Assembly: GCF_030272615.1 (NCBI RefSeq) | Contig: NC_081411.1 | Coordinates: 42,585,140 to 42,649,139, forward strand | Reading direction: 5' to 3' | DNA from: Cryptomeria japonica | Taxonomy: Eukaryota > Streptophyta > Pinopsida > Cupressales > Cupressaceae | DNA length: 64,000 bases | Shown: in pieces, positions 45,301 to 56,276 of the stretch | How positions within the stretch are numbered: position 1 is the first letter of the stretch | How the letters are laid out: every line of letters starts with the position of its first letter | Program-made: the position numbers and the translations under genes | Notes under the pieces: generated by a model | The model's database searches: none | What the model was told of the DNA's origin: nothing | Seen by the model: the letters and a program-made list of their open reading frames with translations, nothing else

Positions 45301-45654
45301 CTCGCACCTTTTATCAGGTCATCAACGTAGCAATGAACAACACCTTTCGATAGCCAATGACAATTTCGGTCCGCCTACTTTTCTATCGTGTCATCTACGT
45401 AGGGGAGAACTTTTCCTATCAATATCGGGTACAACTGCTCCATGCCTTATGCTTAATCATTGGGTCATTGGGGTAGCTTAAAACTACTTGCCTTGATACC
45501 CGATAACTTACTCCAGTCCACTCCACACTCCAATGATCTCATCGGGGTAAGTCTTGCCGATCGGGGCAGGTCTTGGCGATAAGGCAAAAATTCAAAAACT
45601 GCCACAAACACGCTAGAAGGAAGTGCACATGCAAAAATTTTATGAGTCCCAACA
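42345..45654 (-). repeat. GY-D 5' LTR
   Basis: 3310 bp, TGTTATTCTCC to GAGTCCCAACA in plus view, aligning with 29092-33626. Contains three CCACGTGG sites (44095, 44807, 44817). Numerous C/T and G/A differences from the other LTR are visible. Confidence 0.92.
44807..44824. promoter_or_regulatory. Paired G-box-like sites in GY-D 5' LTR
   Basis: Two CCACGTGG palindromes whose starts are 10 bp apart, with a third at 44095-44102. In the 3' LTR the pair has decayed to CCACGTGT and CCATGTGG. G-boxes bind plant bZIP/bHLH factors; function here is inference. Confidence 0.4.
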
Positions 45655-46120
45655 TCAAGTACTCAAATGGGCCCAAAGGAAGTGGCTTGGTAAATATGTC
45701 AACAATCTACTCACTAGTGGGAACATATTCAACAATGACCTCCTTGTCAGCTACCTTCTCCCTCAAGAACTGATACTGGATTGCAATGTGTTTTGTTCTT
45801 GAGTGTATTACTTGATTCTTGGAGATGTTGATTTCATTTGAGCTATCACACCGGATTTGAATAGGATTTGATATCTCTACCTGTATGTCCTTCAATGTCT
45901 ACTTCATCCATAGCACTTGTGAGCAACATGTAGTAGGAACTATATATTCAGCCTCAGCAGTGGATAATGACATTGAATCTTGCTTCTTGTTGTACCATGA
46001 TACTAACCAGTCTCCTAAGTAGAAAGAACCTCCGCTTGTACTTTTTTGGTCATCAATACTTCCTGCCCAATCTGCATCAGTATAAGCCTGCAAAGAGAAG
46101 TCTCCTTTCTTTGGATACCA
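45655..46120 (-). pseudogene. COP-C RNase H
   Basis: Minus strand. AYTDADWAGSIDDQKSTSGGSFYLGDWLVSWYNKKQDSMSLSTAEAEYI is the canonical Copia RNase H, with catalytic Asp and Glu in ADWAG and AEAEY. It continues with CDSSNEINISKNQVIHSRTKHI and ends in EYVPTSE, a stop, and IVDIFTKPLP before the GY-D target site. One stop also follows VLWMK (45897). It removes the RNA strand of the RNA:DNA hybrid. Confidence 0.92.
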
Positions 46121-47110
46121 CGGGCCATAGCTAATAATTCCTTGTAGATACCTAAAGGTCCTTCTGACTGCATTTAGGTGAGACTATTTAGGAGAATCTT
46201 GGAATCTTGCTACCATGCAAACAATTTATGCAATATCTGATCTAGATTCTATTAAATATAACAAACTACCATTCATAGACCTATACAGTGTTTTCTCAAC
46301 TTCCAATGACTCATCTAGTTTGCTGAACTTACCACCGATAATCATGGGAGTACTTACTAGTTTGTTGTACTCCATTTGAAATTTTTTTAGCATGTCTTTC
46401 ACATACTTGGTTTGGGAGATGAAAATTCCTTTCTCTTGCTGTGAGATCTACAAACCAAGAAACTAAGACAACTCTCCTAGCATGTACATCTCAAATTCTG
46501 TCTTCATCTGATTTGAAAATTCTTTGCACATGATGTCCTTGTCTCCACCAAAGCTATTGTCGTCCACATATACAACCACTATAACAATGTGATCTCCATT
46601 TACCTTGACATACAAGTTACTTTATGCATTCCCTTTGTGGAATCCTTGCTCCTTCAAGTATTTATCCAATCGGGAATACCATGCTCTGGGATCCTACTTC
46701 AAACCATACAAAAATTTCTTTAACTGACATACAAAACTCTCATCATCATGTAAAATATAACCTGTTGGTTGTTCCATATATACCTCTTCTTCAAGGTTAC
46801 CATTCAAAAAGGTAGATTTGATATCCATTTGGTAGACTTTGTAACCTTTATAGGCAGAGAAAGCCAAAAACATTCTTATTGCCTCTAACCTAGCAATCAG
46901 TGCAAAGGTCTCTTCAAAGTCAATACCTTCCACTTGAGCATACCCTTTGCAAACTAACCTTGCTTTATACCAGATTATGTTGCCTTCTTCATTCATCTTA
47001 TTTCAGTAGACCCACTTAGTACCTATGACATTCTTGTCTGCTAGTCTAGGAACAAGTTCCCATGTTTGATTCTTTTCAATTTGTGTCAACTCTTCATCCA
47101 TGGCACCCAC
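46121..47110 (-). pseudogene. COP-C reverse transcriptase
   Basis: Minus strand. Starts EKNQTWELVPRLADKNVIGTKWVY (about 47075), then [56 protein letters not shown], and the catalytic YVDDNSFGG at about 46560. It then continues to FLGL, QQEKGIFISQTKYVKDMLKKF and the thumb region near 46300. At least six stops are visible. Copia-type RT by motif and by its position between integrase and RNase H. Confidence 0.92.
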
Positions 47111-47500
47111 CCATTTCTCACTTTTGCTAGCTCCATTAAAAGTTTTGGGTTCTAGTTCTATCATGAGGCATAAATTTACCTGCTCATCATTCTGGGCTAG
47201 TCTTCTTCTAGTTTGTACACCTTCATTTTTATCTCCTATGGTTTGTTCTTCTAGATGGTTCTTCAACACATACTGGTTGGAGTTCTTGTTTGGTGCTTCC
47301 TCTACTAGTCCATTTTCAGATTGATCTTCATGCTCATCATCTGAAACATTAATATAGGGTGTCGATGCAGATTCTTTCTTATGTATGTCTTCATCTATTC
47401 TCACATTTATACTATCAACCATTTTTCTCTAATTCTTGTTGTAGCATTTGTAGGCTTTTCTCTTATTTGAGTATCCCTGGAAGATTTCCTTCATCACTTT
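47111..47500 (-). pseudogene. COP-C integrase-RT linker
   Basis: Minus-strand open segment 47422-47003 with an acidic Asn/Glu/Asp-rich spacer (NVSDDEHEDQSENGLVEEAP), as is usual between integrase and RT in plant Copia polyproteins. It runs in frame into the RT start. Confidence 0.75.
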
Positions 47501-48330
47501 TGGAATCAAAACTTCCTAATCCATCTGCATCTCTCTTGATCAAACACTTACTTCCAAACACTCTAAAATACTTGAGTGATGGTTTACGATTGTACCATAG
47601 ATCATAGGGAGTCATTCTACTATTTGTTCTTAATTGAACTCAGTTTAAAGTATATCCAACAACATGATCAACTTCCTTCCAATATGTGTCTAGCAAACTG
47701 GCCTCATTTAACATGGTTCTGGCCATCTCCTTAACTATTCCCGTTCTTCCTTTCTACCACACCATTTTACTGTGGTGTCCTAGGGGCTGAGTATTGACTT
47801 CTGATTCCATGTTTTTCACAATAATCTTCAAATTCATTTGATGTAAACTCTCCACCCCGGTCTGATCTTAGACATTTTAACTTGCACCCACTTTCTTTCT
47901 CCACCATCTTCCTAAAGATCTTGAATATGTCAAATGCTTGTGACTTATCTTGTAGGAAGGTGACCCATGTCATTCTTGAGTAACCATCAATAAAGAGCAT
48001 AAAATATCTTCCATTAGCAAGAGCTCTTGTCCTAGTTGGACCACACAGATCTGTATGCCTTTTGTCCTGAAGCTCACCTTAGTTTGCTTTCCTTTCACAC
48101 ATTCATCACAAAATGTTCTTACCGGTTTTGTTATTTTTGGAATATTTCTTACATACCGGTTCTTACTTATCTTCACCAGATAGTCAAAATTCACATGACC
48201 TGATCTCCGGTGCCACAACCAACTCTCATCAACTTGTCCCATCATGCATTGGGACTCATAGAATTCCTTCAGAGTGTAAACATTATCATTTGTTCTCTTT
48301 CCTTCTGCCACAACCTGACCGATACTCTAC
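47501..48330 (-). pseudogene. COP-C integrase
   Basis: Minus strand. The pre-integrase zinc region has WLWHRRSGHVNFDYL...TFCDECVKGKQTK (about 48230-48080). The catalytic core follows with DGYSRMTWVTFLQDKS (first Asp), LRSDRGGEFTSNEF (second Asp) and HGIRSQYSAPRTPQ, with the terminal part to about 47500. One frame change lies near 48000 and stops near 47750. Domain order integrase before RT defines Copia. Confidence 0.92.
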
Positions 48331-48560
48331 TTTCTTATCTGACAACAAGTAATGTCAAAAGTGAACTCGTACCCTTTGTCACACATATAGCTTACATTTA
48401 GTAGATTATGCTTCAATCCTTCCACATAGTACACATCATGAGCCTTAATCTTGCCATCAATATTCAACGTACCATGACCTTTAATCTTGATGGAGGAGTT
48501 GTCACTAAAATAGACAGAACAACCATTTCAATCATCAAGCTTGATAAATTTTTTCATGTC
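48331..48560 (-). pseudogene. COP-C protease-like region
   Basis: Minus strand. HHMIGDMKKFIKLDD, SDNSSIKIKGHGTLNIDGKIKAHDVYYVEGLKHNLLNVSYMCDKGYEFTFD is the stretch that normally follows the DSG active site in Copia proteases. The DSG itself is not seen and seems lost in a small deletion or rearrangement near 48580. Confidence 0.8.
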
Positions 48561-50031
48561 TCCGATCATGTGATGTGACTTGATTCTGCCTTGTCCTTTT
48601 CTCTCTCAACCCATACTAGTTTGGTTTCCTTCATCTTGTCAGTTGCTATTTTGAGCTCTGATTCGACTGTCGGTTCTGGATCAAAATTTGCCTTCTTCAG
48701 CTTGATCTTTCTATTTTTACAAAACTTTGCTATATGTCCATACTCTTGACAGTTATAGAATTTCACATTTTCATTTAAAGATAAATCCTTAAAATTATTG
48801 TAGGGCACTAGTTTATTCTTCCTACATTCAAAACTCCTATGACCTATCCATTGCACTAATAACTGATAGAATTCATATCCCAGAGTGCATTAAATGGATT
48901 TCTACTTTCATAACTCATAGGGGGATTCTTGGTTAATCTACAGTCAGCTATTTTATGCCCAAATTTATTACACTAGTAACATTAACCATGAAAGTTAGAA
49001 ACATACCGGTTGGGTTTCCTTGGTCCTGTAAAGGACTGCCTTATCAGGGGTCTTCCCTTCATGTTGTTGACTTTGGTGAATCCTTCATGGTCAACTCTTG
49101 CATTTATTCTTGGATCTGCATGTCGGTACAATAAGGGTGGCCTCCGGTTCATTACTTGTATACTGGTTTGTGTGGCGATTTCCAACAACATCTGCATATG
49201 TCTTTTTATCAGTATCCTTGCTTACAGTGAATGTTTTCTTTTCTTCACCTTCATTTGAAGAGGTGAACTTTATTTCTTTACTGGATTGTCTTTGTTGTTT
49301 TAACTTTGACCTTCTTCAAATCCTAAGCCATTGGTATCCTTAGATTGCTTCTATTTTCTCAACATCTTGTCTAAAGATTTGGTGCTACCTTCATATTTGC
49401 TTCTCACTTTCATTTCTTCTTTCCTTTACTCTAATTCCTTCTAAAGCTTAACAATTTCTTCTTCTGGGTTCTGATGCTCCTTATCCTTTTTACTCAAACT
49501 GGTGCTAGTAATTTCACAGATTCTCTTGGTTTACTCCAATTGAATTTTAAGATCTGCAATTGTTTTCTTGGACTCTTCAAGAGATTTCTCCAACATCTCT
49601 TGTTCTTCAACTGCAACCTTTTTCACCTTCTTCATCTCTCTTCTTGTTTTATTCAACTCTTCCAAGGAATTGATGAGCTCTACTTCAAGATCTACTTCTC
49701 CTTCTTGCTCTTGCTCTTCTCTTTTTTTAAGTACCACAACCTCTTGGGCCCTAAAAAGGGTTGCACTGACATCATCTTCACTACAACAGTCATCTGAGAC
49801 ACTCTCTTCATCTGTGGTATCATTTTCATGTGTGTAAAGACTGTTCTACTTTCGATTTCCTCTTCTACCATACCGATAGACATTCTTCTTCCTGTCTTTA
49901 CCGTATGATCTGCTACCACTTGAATTATCATCTTCCTTCTTATCACCATAGGGACATTTGGCAGAAAAATGTCCAATCTTTCCATAGTCAAAACATTTCA
50001 GGGGCACTTTGTCTTTGTATTTGCCTGAACC
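48561..50031 (-). pseudogene. COP-C Gag C-terminal half: zinc knuckles and coiled coil
   Basis: Minus strand from 50031. The first knuckle is CFDYGKIGHFSAKC (second Cys changed to Tyr). A basic stretch and a coiled coil of about 80 residues follow at 49740-49500 (LINSLEELNKTRREMKKVKK, EEQEMLEKSLEESKKT). Next comes an SLDKML...GLGFEEGQS segment near 49330, then CNKFGHKIADC near 48970, GHRSFEC near 48845 and YNCQEYGHIAKFC near 48750. The order (knuckle, coil, GLGFE segment, several knuckles) parallels COP-B 11389-12396. Many stops and shifts. Confidence 0.8.
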
Positions 50032-50061
50032 CACTAGCACATTTGGGCCTAATTTCCGACA
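50032..50061 (+). repeat. CACTA left terminal inverted repeat
   Basis: About 30 bp, CACTAGCACATTTGGGCCTA then ATTTCCGACA; pairs with 56244-56273 with a few mismatches and indels. Confidence 0.9.
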
Positions 50062-50079
50062 AACAATTATTGATAGTCC

Positions 50080-50350
50080 AATGATAAAATGTTGGACTTT
50101 CGACAAATTTAATCATCGAAAACTCATCGTCGGTTTTCCTGACGATGCCATTGGCGTCGGACTTTCGACAACTTTATGAACTCTTCCGACGACAGCTATA
50201 TTTTCTCCCTCAGCCAAAAAATTACACAGACTATCGTCGAAATTCCGACGGATACCCTATTTGCTCCTCGACGATAGTCCCACATGGAAGTGACGTTGGA
50301 TATACAACATCCTTGTCGGATAATCTTTAGTTGTTGTCGGAATTTCAATG
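50080..50350. repeat. CACTA subterminal repeats (TCGTCGG/TCCGACG words)
   Basis: Repeated short words in both orientations: GGACTTTCGACAA twice (50093 and 50158), CATCGTCGGTTTTC, TTCCGACGACAG, ATCGTCGAAATTCCGACGG, TTGTCGGA twice. Similar words recur near the right end (55990-56250). Such arrays are the usual transposase-binding regions of CACTA elements (inference). Confidence 0.7.
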
Positions 50351-50361
50351 GTATCAGATAC

Positions 50362-51012
50362 TGTGGGTCAGACGGCTTTGTCGTCAGTGCATGAAAGCAT
50401 TGCATGAGTTCTACTTTTAAAAATTGCATAAAACATTTGTAATTTATTTGATTTAGTGTTATTTGCATCAAAGGATATTTGCAATCGATCAGTCACACAC
50501 AAAGTTCCACGAGTGTGATCTTTTTCAAATCCTAATATTATTTCTATCTCATCAACCTCTAGAGGAGCCACCTAACCTAGCCCCACCCAAACCAAGATCC
50601 ATTCTTCCCACTTTTCAAGAATGTATTTCTATTCACTATCTTGCAGTTTCCCTCATGAATTTTCAATTATAGTGCAGAGTTCTTCACGAAGGACACCACC
50701 ACATCGTCTACAGTCTAGCAATTCAATTTTTTTCTTTGATCCCATGGAGGCCAATAGTCCTTTGTCTGAGGAAGTGCTTCCTGAATAGTCATGGGGGGAA
50801 GAGGTAATGCTTGAAATCACCCTTCTATTGTGAGATTGTGTACATAACCTCTTGGTCTTCTGGAAGCCAAAAAGTACTTGAAATGCTTGAAATCACCCTT
50901 CTATTGTGTACATAACACTGAATCAAATAAATTAAAAATGTTTTATGCAATTTTTAAAAGTAGAACTCATGCAATTCTTTCATGCACCGACGACAGAGCC
51001 ATCTGACCCACA
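50362..51012. repeat. 101 bp inverted repeat inside the CACTA element
   Basis: Arm 50362-50462 and the reverse complement of arm 50912-51012 match almost throughout (from TGTGGGTCAGAYGGC to AGTGTTAT), separated by 449 bp. The spacer holds no recognised gene but has a 26 bp direct repeat (50807-50832 and 50883-50908, ATGCTTGAAATCACCC...). Confidence 0.85.
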
Positions 51013-51090
51013 ACATTATCCATAATAGAACAAATCACTATAATAGGCTATTATAAAAAATCTATACAAAAATATGAAAGAACATTAAAT

Positions 51091-51463
51091 TACCTCCAAA
51101 AATAGAGGAGATATTTAATAAAGATATCATCTTTTATATTAAGAAATGGGCAGAAGATTAAGAATACAAACCTTCCATATTGCACACTTCAAGGTATATT
51201 CAAACCTATTTGACCTAGGAAATCCCCCATCAACAAACCTATTTTTGTCATTTTGTGTGTAGGAAATTGATTTAGGAGTTATGTGTGAAGAATTTGGCAA
51301 AGAAAATGATGACAGTCAAACTCAAATTTTGATGGCATGAAAAGCAGAAGAGTAGGCCAGTTCCATACACCTTCCTTTACTATTTTAAAAATATCATCGA
51401 CCAAAATATTGTGCAGCAGTAGTATGGAGTGCATTTCATCTATTTCATGCCCAAATATTTCAT
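51091..51463. repeat. 373 bp direct repeat, copy 1 (CACTA interior)
   Basis: Near-identical to 52075-52447, from TACCTCCAAAAATAGAGG to GCCCAAATATTTCAT, with scattered substitutions and single-base indels. The intervening 611 bp is unique. A minus-strand frame (51279-51539) overlapping copy 1 is unrecognised. Confidence 0.88.
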
Positions 51464-52074
51464 CATACCTTTTAATTTTCAAAGGCAACTGATTGATTGT
51501 GCTGTTTGGGTAATGCATTCCAAATAGATACAATTGCATACCATTTATCTGTCTTCAAAGCCTTTTATCCTGATGACATTAAATTAAAGTTCTTTCTCTA
51601 TTTTCTGGTGATCTCTGGAGTAGAGGTTGCTTTGCATTGACTTGGGATGTATTTAACTTGTGTTGTATCTGTGGAAATATGTATCCTAGGTCGATGCAAT
51701 GCAATCTTTGCTCCACCAATACCAGATAGAAGAGAAAGTACTTTAATTTAAAGCCATCGGGATAAAATGCTTTCAAGGCATATATTAGGTATAAAAGGAA
51801 GCCTACCCTGGCATTTGAAGGGGTTTACCTACAATTCAAGTGATCTCTTAATTATAAAATCAATTCAATTCCAAGTGAACAAGCAATCAAGCATTCATCA
51901 AGAATTGAAGGAGAATTCAAGTTAAAGCACACCATTCTGCATGACATCCTAAAACCTTGTGTGAGGGTTCAAGAAAGATTCATCAAGGTATCATGTTCAA
52001 TTTTAAGAATTTTTAGATTACATCTAAAGGGATCATTTTAAAGAGGGAGGAAGAGATCTTTTCCTAAAGATGTC

Positions 52075-52447
52075 TACCTCCAAAAATAGAGGAGATATTT
52101 AATAAAGATATCATCTTTTAAATTAAGAAATGGGCAGGAGATTAAGAATACAAACCTTCAATATTGCACACTTCAAGGTATATTCAAACCTATTTGACCT
52201 AGGAAACCAACATCAACATACCAATTTTTGTCATTTTGTGTGTAGGAAATTGATTCAAGAGTTACGTGTGAAGAATTTGGAAAAGTAAATGATGACAATC
52301 AAACTCAAATTTTGATGGCATGAAAAGCAGAAGAGTAGGCCAGTTCCATACACCTTCCTTTTACTATTTTAAAAATATCATCGACCAAAATATTATGCAG
52401 CAGTAGTATGGAATGCATTTCATCTATTTTATGCCCAAATATTTCAT
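52075..52447. repeat. 373 bp direct repeat, copy 2 (CACTA interior)
   Basis: Second copy of 51091-51463, same orientation. Confidence 0.88.
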
Positions 52448-52536
52448 TAGTGTATATTTCACTTAACAAACCACCTGATACTTAATCGACGTGTCTATCA
52501 TATGTAAGATGACCAATACTAATCGGTATGTATTAC

Positions 52537-52667
52537 TTAAGCCCGATAACAATCAATGTTCATAGTTAATATATCAACTGATATTAATTAGAGTGCATTG
52601 GTTAAGCCCGATAACAATCGGTGTTCATAGTTAATATGTTAACCGATATTAATTGGAGTGCATTGGT
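52537..52667. repeat. 65 bp minisatellite, two copies
   Basis: Units at 52537 and 52602, each TTAAGCCCGATAACAATC then RRTGTTCATAGTTAATAT and GATATTAATTRGAGTGCATTGG. Related ACCAATCGG words flank it. Confidence 0.8.
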
Positions 52668-53515
52668 TTTAATGTAAACTGATACCAATCGGTATTCTAT
52701 GCTATGAGATTTACAACCGATGATTATCAGTAGTTAAGAATTGATTGAACTTTTCAAGTATGGTTGAATATATACAAATTTAAGAATGATCATCGATCAA
52801 ATGAAGGAACAATAGCTTGAAGTCTTCATCATAGTTTATTGATAGGATAGATGATTTAATCAGAGACTTCATTTATCTCTCATTCAATCATTTATGTTAC
52901 CGAGGCTATCATGCATTAACAGGATAGAGAGACCTTATATCAAATTAAGGAAGGCATGGGAGTGATATATGTATTAGTGTAATTATTATACTTTTTGAAT
53001 ATTTATCTTTGGTTACATTCAGATCAAATTACAAGTTACATTCAATATAGGACCACAAGTTACATCACCCAATTAGGGTCAGACCAAATTACAAGTTACA
53101 TTTATAGGGTTTTTCCTATTCGAGCTAGCTACTATTTCAACACATTCTAACACAAGTATCTATTTCTATGCAATAATTAGTAGTAGCTACATAGACTAGC
53201 ATGGTACATAAGTTCTTTTCTAATAGTGCACTTCATATGCAATTCTTTCAAGATTATTTAGTTGTATCTACCTTCTTAGGTTATGCAAATGGAGATTAGA
53301 TTAGGTTATGTATCTACTTTCTTGCTCTGTAATTATCGTTGTGTTTAATAAATTTTTATCCCTTTGGTGAAAAAAAAGGAGGTTGATGATAAATATCTAT
53401 GTTGTCTATTAGTTGATTCCCATGACAATAAGTGGTTAATGTTGATATAAAATAACACTAATAGGAAAATTTGATGACAATATAGTACACATCACTGTTG
53501 AACTTACCCCTATCT

Positions 53516-53998
53516 CATATAGCCCTATGTTGGCTAGGCCCCACCATAATTAAAAGATCCTAATTACTACTGTCCTAAACCTTGCATTGACCATCACAAT
53601 TTCACAGTGAGTTGAGTTAGGCCATTAGCAAGATTGGGAAAGAGTTTGGTATTGAATTAGGTGTTGGTGGAAGGTTTAAGGAGGTACACTATCATCATAA
53701 TTAATGTTAGAGAGTGTTGTGTGAAGAAGAATGGCCATGAATGGAGTGACTGTCCTAAGTACTTGAGACTGTCACAAAAAGTGAGTGTTGCAGCAGTGAA
53801 TCTTCCTTTGACCTTTGGGTGTTTGGGAGGGTAAAGACCCACATATCAACTATCTACTTTGACATCCTAGTATGATGTCCACCTACTCTAAAACCTTATG
53901 GGCACTCTCTACTTGATACTAACATATAAATAACATGTGCCTCTCATATAACCCTATGTTGGCTAGGCTCCACCATAATTAGAAGATCCTAACTACTA
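53516..53998. repeat. ~55 bp direct repeat pair in CACTA interior
   Basis: CTCATATARCCCTATGTTGG then CTAGGCYCCACCATAATTA and AAGATCCTAA occurs at about 53515-53570 and 53943-53998. From 54000 to 55300 the sequence is CT-rich with incidental short frames; I see no gene. Confidence 0.75.
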
Positions 53999-55948
53999 AA
54001 AACACTAGATTCTCCCCTAAAAGGTTGTTGAGTCAGAGAAGGCCTATCTTGATATCCCTATAGTCTCTCATACCTAAAATATCCTTGTGTTGATGATGGT
54101 CACATGTGACTACCCTATGGCCCCTACTATGCTCTAGACCTTTGTCCCTAATATTAATACTATTGGGTTTTTCTTTGTAAATCATATAGTAAGTCTAAAT
54201 TATCCTTTGAAGGATGGGGAGGCCTATGGACACTCTAGTCCCTTCATCAAGGTTACAAACTTCTCTCATGCCTCTTGTGCCCTCCCATGTACCTCCTTTT
54301 CCATAAGAGACTTTGCCATAGCAACCCTAAAGTCATTTGGATTGGCCATGTGTAGGAAAACTAAAATTTTGGTCTTTCGACCCCTAATGAAATAATTGAG
54401 AAGTAACTTGTCTTGAATGTAATATACAAACTAAAAGTACTCCAAAAACTAACTCTCATGTTGAGCCACTATGAAACCTTATTATGTAAATTGTGAAACT
54501 CATCTATGCATCTCTGTCAAAAATATTTTGAAATAGAACACACTTTGAAGCACTCCAAAATGGTATCTGGAGAGGGTTTCCAATGTGAGTTGGTTCATTT
54601 TATCCTCCTAGTACCACAAGGTGGAAGCAAGTCCTCTAAAAAATTGCATTGAAAATTATGCCTTTAGGTTGCTCACATATAGATGCAACCCAAAGCATAA
54701 GTCCAAGCTAAGTAACCAAGACTTATCCTCAACCCCATTTGTGGATCTTAAAAGTGTAGAGGATTGGAGATGAAGCAACTCTAGAATATGATCCTTTGGC
54801 TCATGATATGTGCTTTCTCCCAAGATGCAAGTATATGCTCCTCTACTACAAGTGGATCCTCATGGCTTGTAAGATTTGAGGTCCATACTCGGGTTACTCA
54901 TCTTGGTGAAAACTCTCAAAGTGATATGACCCTTCCTTCCATTTCCTACACCCTATTTTCTAACCCACACCTCATAACCTTTACCTCACTTGCTATCATT
55001 ATTACCTTCCATCTACCTTTCATATCCCCTATCTTAGCCTCTTCACTTTCCTACATCCTATCCTAAACCTTAACCTCATATACACTTATTTTTACTTCAC
55101 CTACCTAACCCCATTCCATCCTTCACATCCTTTTATCACCCCACATTCACCTTCCTACCTTCCAAACCCCTAACATATCCTAACTTACTCTTTCACCATT
55201 ACATCCTTCATCACTTACCTCCCTATCTTATTCTAACCCACACCTCATAACCTTATACCTCTCAGCTTCCATTTTATACCACCTTCCTAATGGTACACTT
55301 ATGCTCCCTTCCAAAACACCGACAAAAAGTGGCACTCAATCACTTCACAGTGCTCTCACGGTTTTGCAGCAGAGAATTTCTGTCACAACCATATATACCA
55401 ACATCCATAATTAGGATATATTTTACATAATGGCACTCGATCACGCAGGTTTAGGTCATCCCTCTCCTTAATTAGGATATATTTTAAATATGGAAAGTAG
55501 TGTTAATATGTTTCAGGCTTACTATATTGTTCATTATTTAAAATGCAGTGTTTAATTAATACATGATTGTAGGATTGTTCAAGTGTTTAGGTCTTGTAAG
55601 AAATTCTTCTTTTAAATTGATCATATCATATTATAGAAACCTCTCACCATCTCTGCTATTGGCAATTAATCTGATAAATTTATAATAAACTTTGAATTTA
55701 AATATTTGAATATGTATAACAATGAATTGGTTGATTATACCCTACCTTTTTTCTTCAATCGGATCTTGTAATGCCCAATTTAGAGTGAAACGATGATAAT
55801 TGAAATGGCCACCCTGACAAACACATCCTTTGGCTCAAATACGAAAGGAAAGGAAAGCAACACTACGATAGTTGACCATTCCTACATCTTGTAGCGATTA
55901 AACCCACAGGTTCCTTGCCAGAGGAGACTTATCCAAGCTGGAGCTTTT

Positions 55949-56027
55949 GTAATGGCAGATGTCCATGGGACAAAGAGGCGGGATTTTGTAATGCCAGAGG
56001 TCGACAGGACGAAGAGGCGGGATTTAT
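55949..56027. repeat. ~39 bp tandem duplication near CACTA right end
   Basis: GTAATGSCAGAKGTC then GGACRAAGAGGCGGGATTT occurs twice in tandem. A T run at 56040-56055 follows. Confidence 0.75.
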
Positions 56028-56243
56028 GAAATGACTTGGTTTTTTTTTTTTTTTTAAGTAATGCCCGTGGTCATTGGAATTTCGATGAACACGGGCACTT
56101 TTTCTTAAAAACACAAATGTCATTGCCAATTCCTTCTCCGTCGAAACCAAATGTTGCATTTTTGTCGGAATTTCGACGAAAGAGGGCATTTTTTCAAAAA
56201 AAAACAAATTTGATCACAATATACCTTCTCTGTTGGAAACCTC

Positions 56244-56273
56244 TATCGGAATTTTAGGCCAAATGTATTAGTG
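56244..56273 (-). repeat. CACTA right terminal inverted repeat
   Basis: Reverse strand CACTAATACATTTGGCCTAA then AATTCCGATA, the partner of the left end. Confidence 0.9.
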
Positions 56274-56276
56274 ACC

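Larger units (their letters stand above)
29087..45659 (-). mobile_element. GY-D: minus-strand Gypsy element with ~3.3 kb LTRs, TSD TCAAG
   Basis: The element proper is 29092-45654. LTRs 29092-33626 and 42345-45654 both run from TGTTRTTCTCC to GAGTCCCAACA in plus view, and the flanks carry identical TCAAG copies at 29087-29091 and 45655-45659. A primer site TGGTGACTCTGCTAGGGA (minus) lies next to the right LTR. The interior on the minus strand reads Gag, protease, an RNase H-like domain, RT, RNase H, integrase. Solo LTRs are inserted at 31466-32650 and 35514-36918. Motifs suggest the Tat-like branch of plant Gypsy elements (inference). Active-site changes and stops show it is dead. Confidence 0.93.
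50029..56276. mobile_element. CACTA-type DNA transposon, 6.2 kb, TSD ACC, inserted in COP-C Gag
   Basis: The element proper is 50032-56273. Left end CACTAGCACATTTGGGCCTA, right end (reverse strand) CACTAATACATTTGGCCTAA, flanked by ACC at 50029-50031 and 56274-56276. CACTA ends and a 3 bp duplication define the CMC/En-Spm superfamily. Taking out the element and one ACC joins the two halves of COP-C Gag in the same frame, which confirms the boundaries. Internal frames are short and show no transposase motif, so it is probably non-autonomous. Subterminal regions are rich in TCGTCGG/CCGACGA words. Confidence 0.92.

Noticed and set aside
48113-49343. Plus-strand frames across COP-C pol and Gag
   Set aside because: Antisense to clear Copia domains on the minus strand.
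51279-51776. Possible gene fragment in the CACTA interior
   Set aside because: Short frames with no motif; could be captured DNA but nothing in the sequence proves it.
54000-55300. CT-rich stretch with CCTAACC-like words suggesting interstitial telomere repeat
   Set aside because: No regular CCCTAAA heptamer; only loose pyrimidine-rich sequence.
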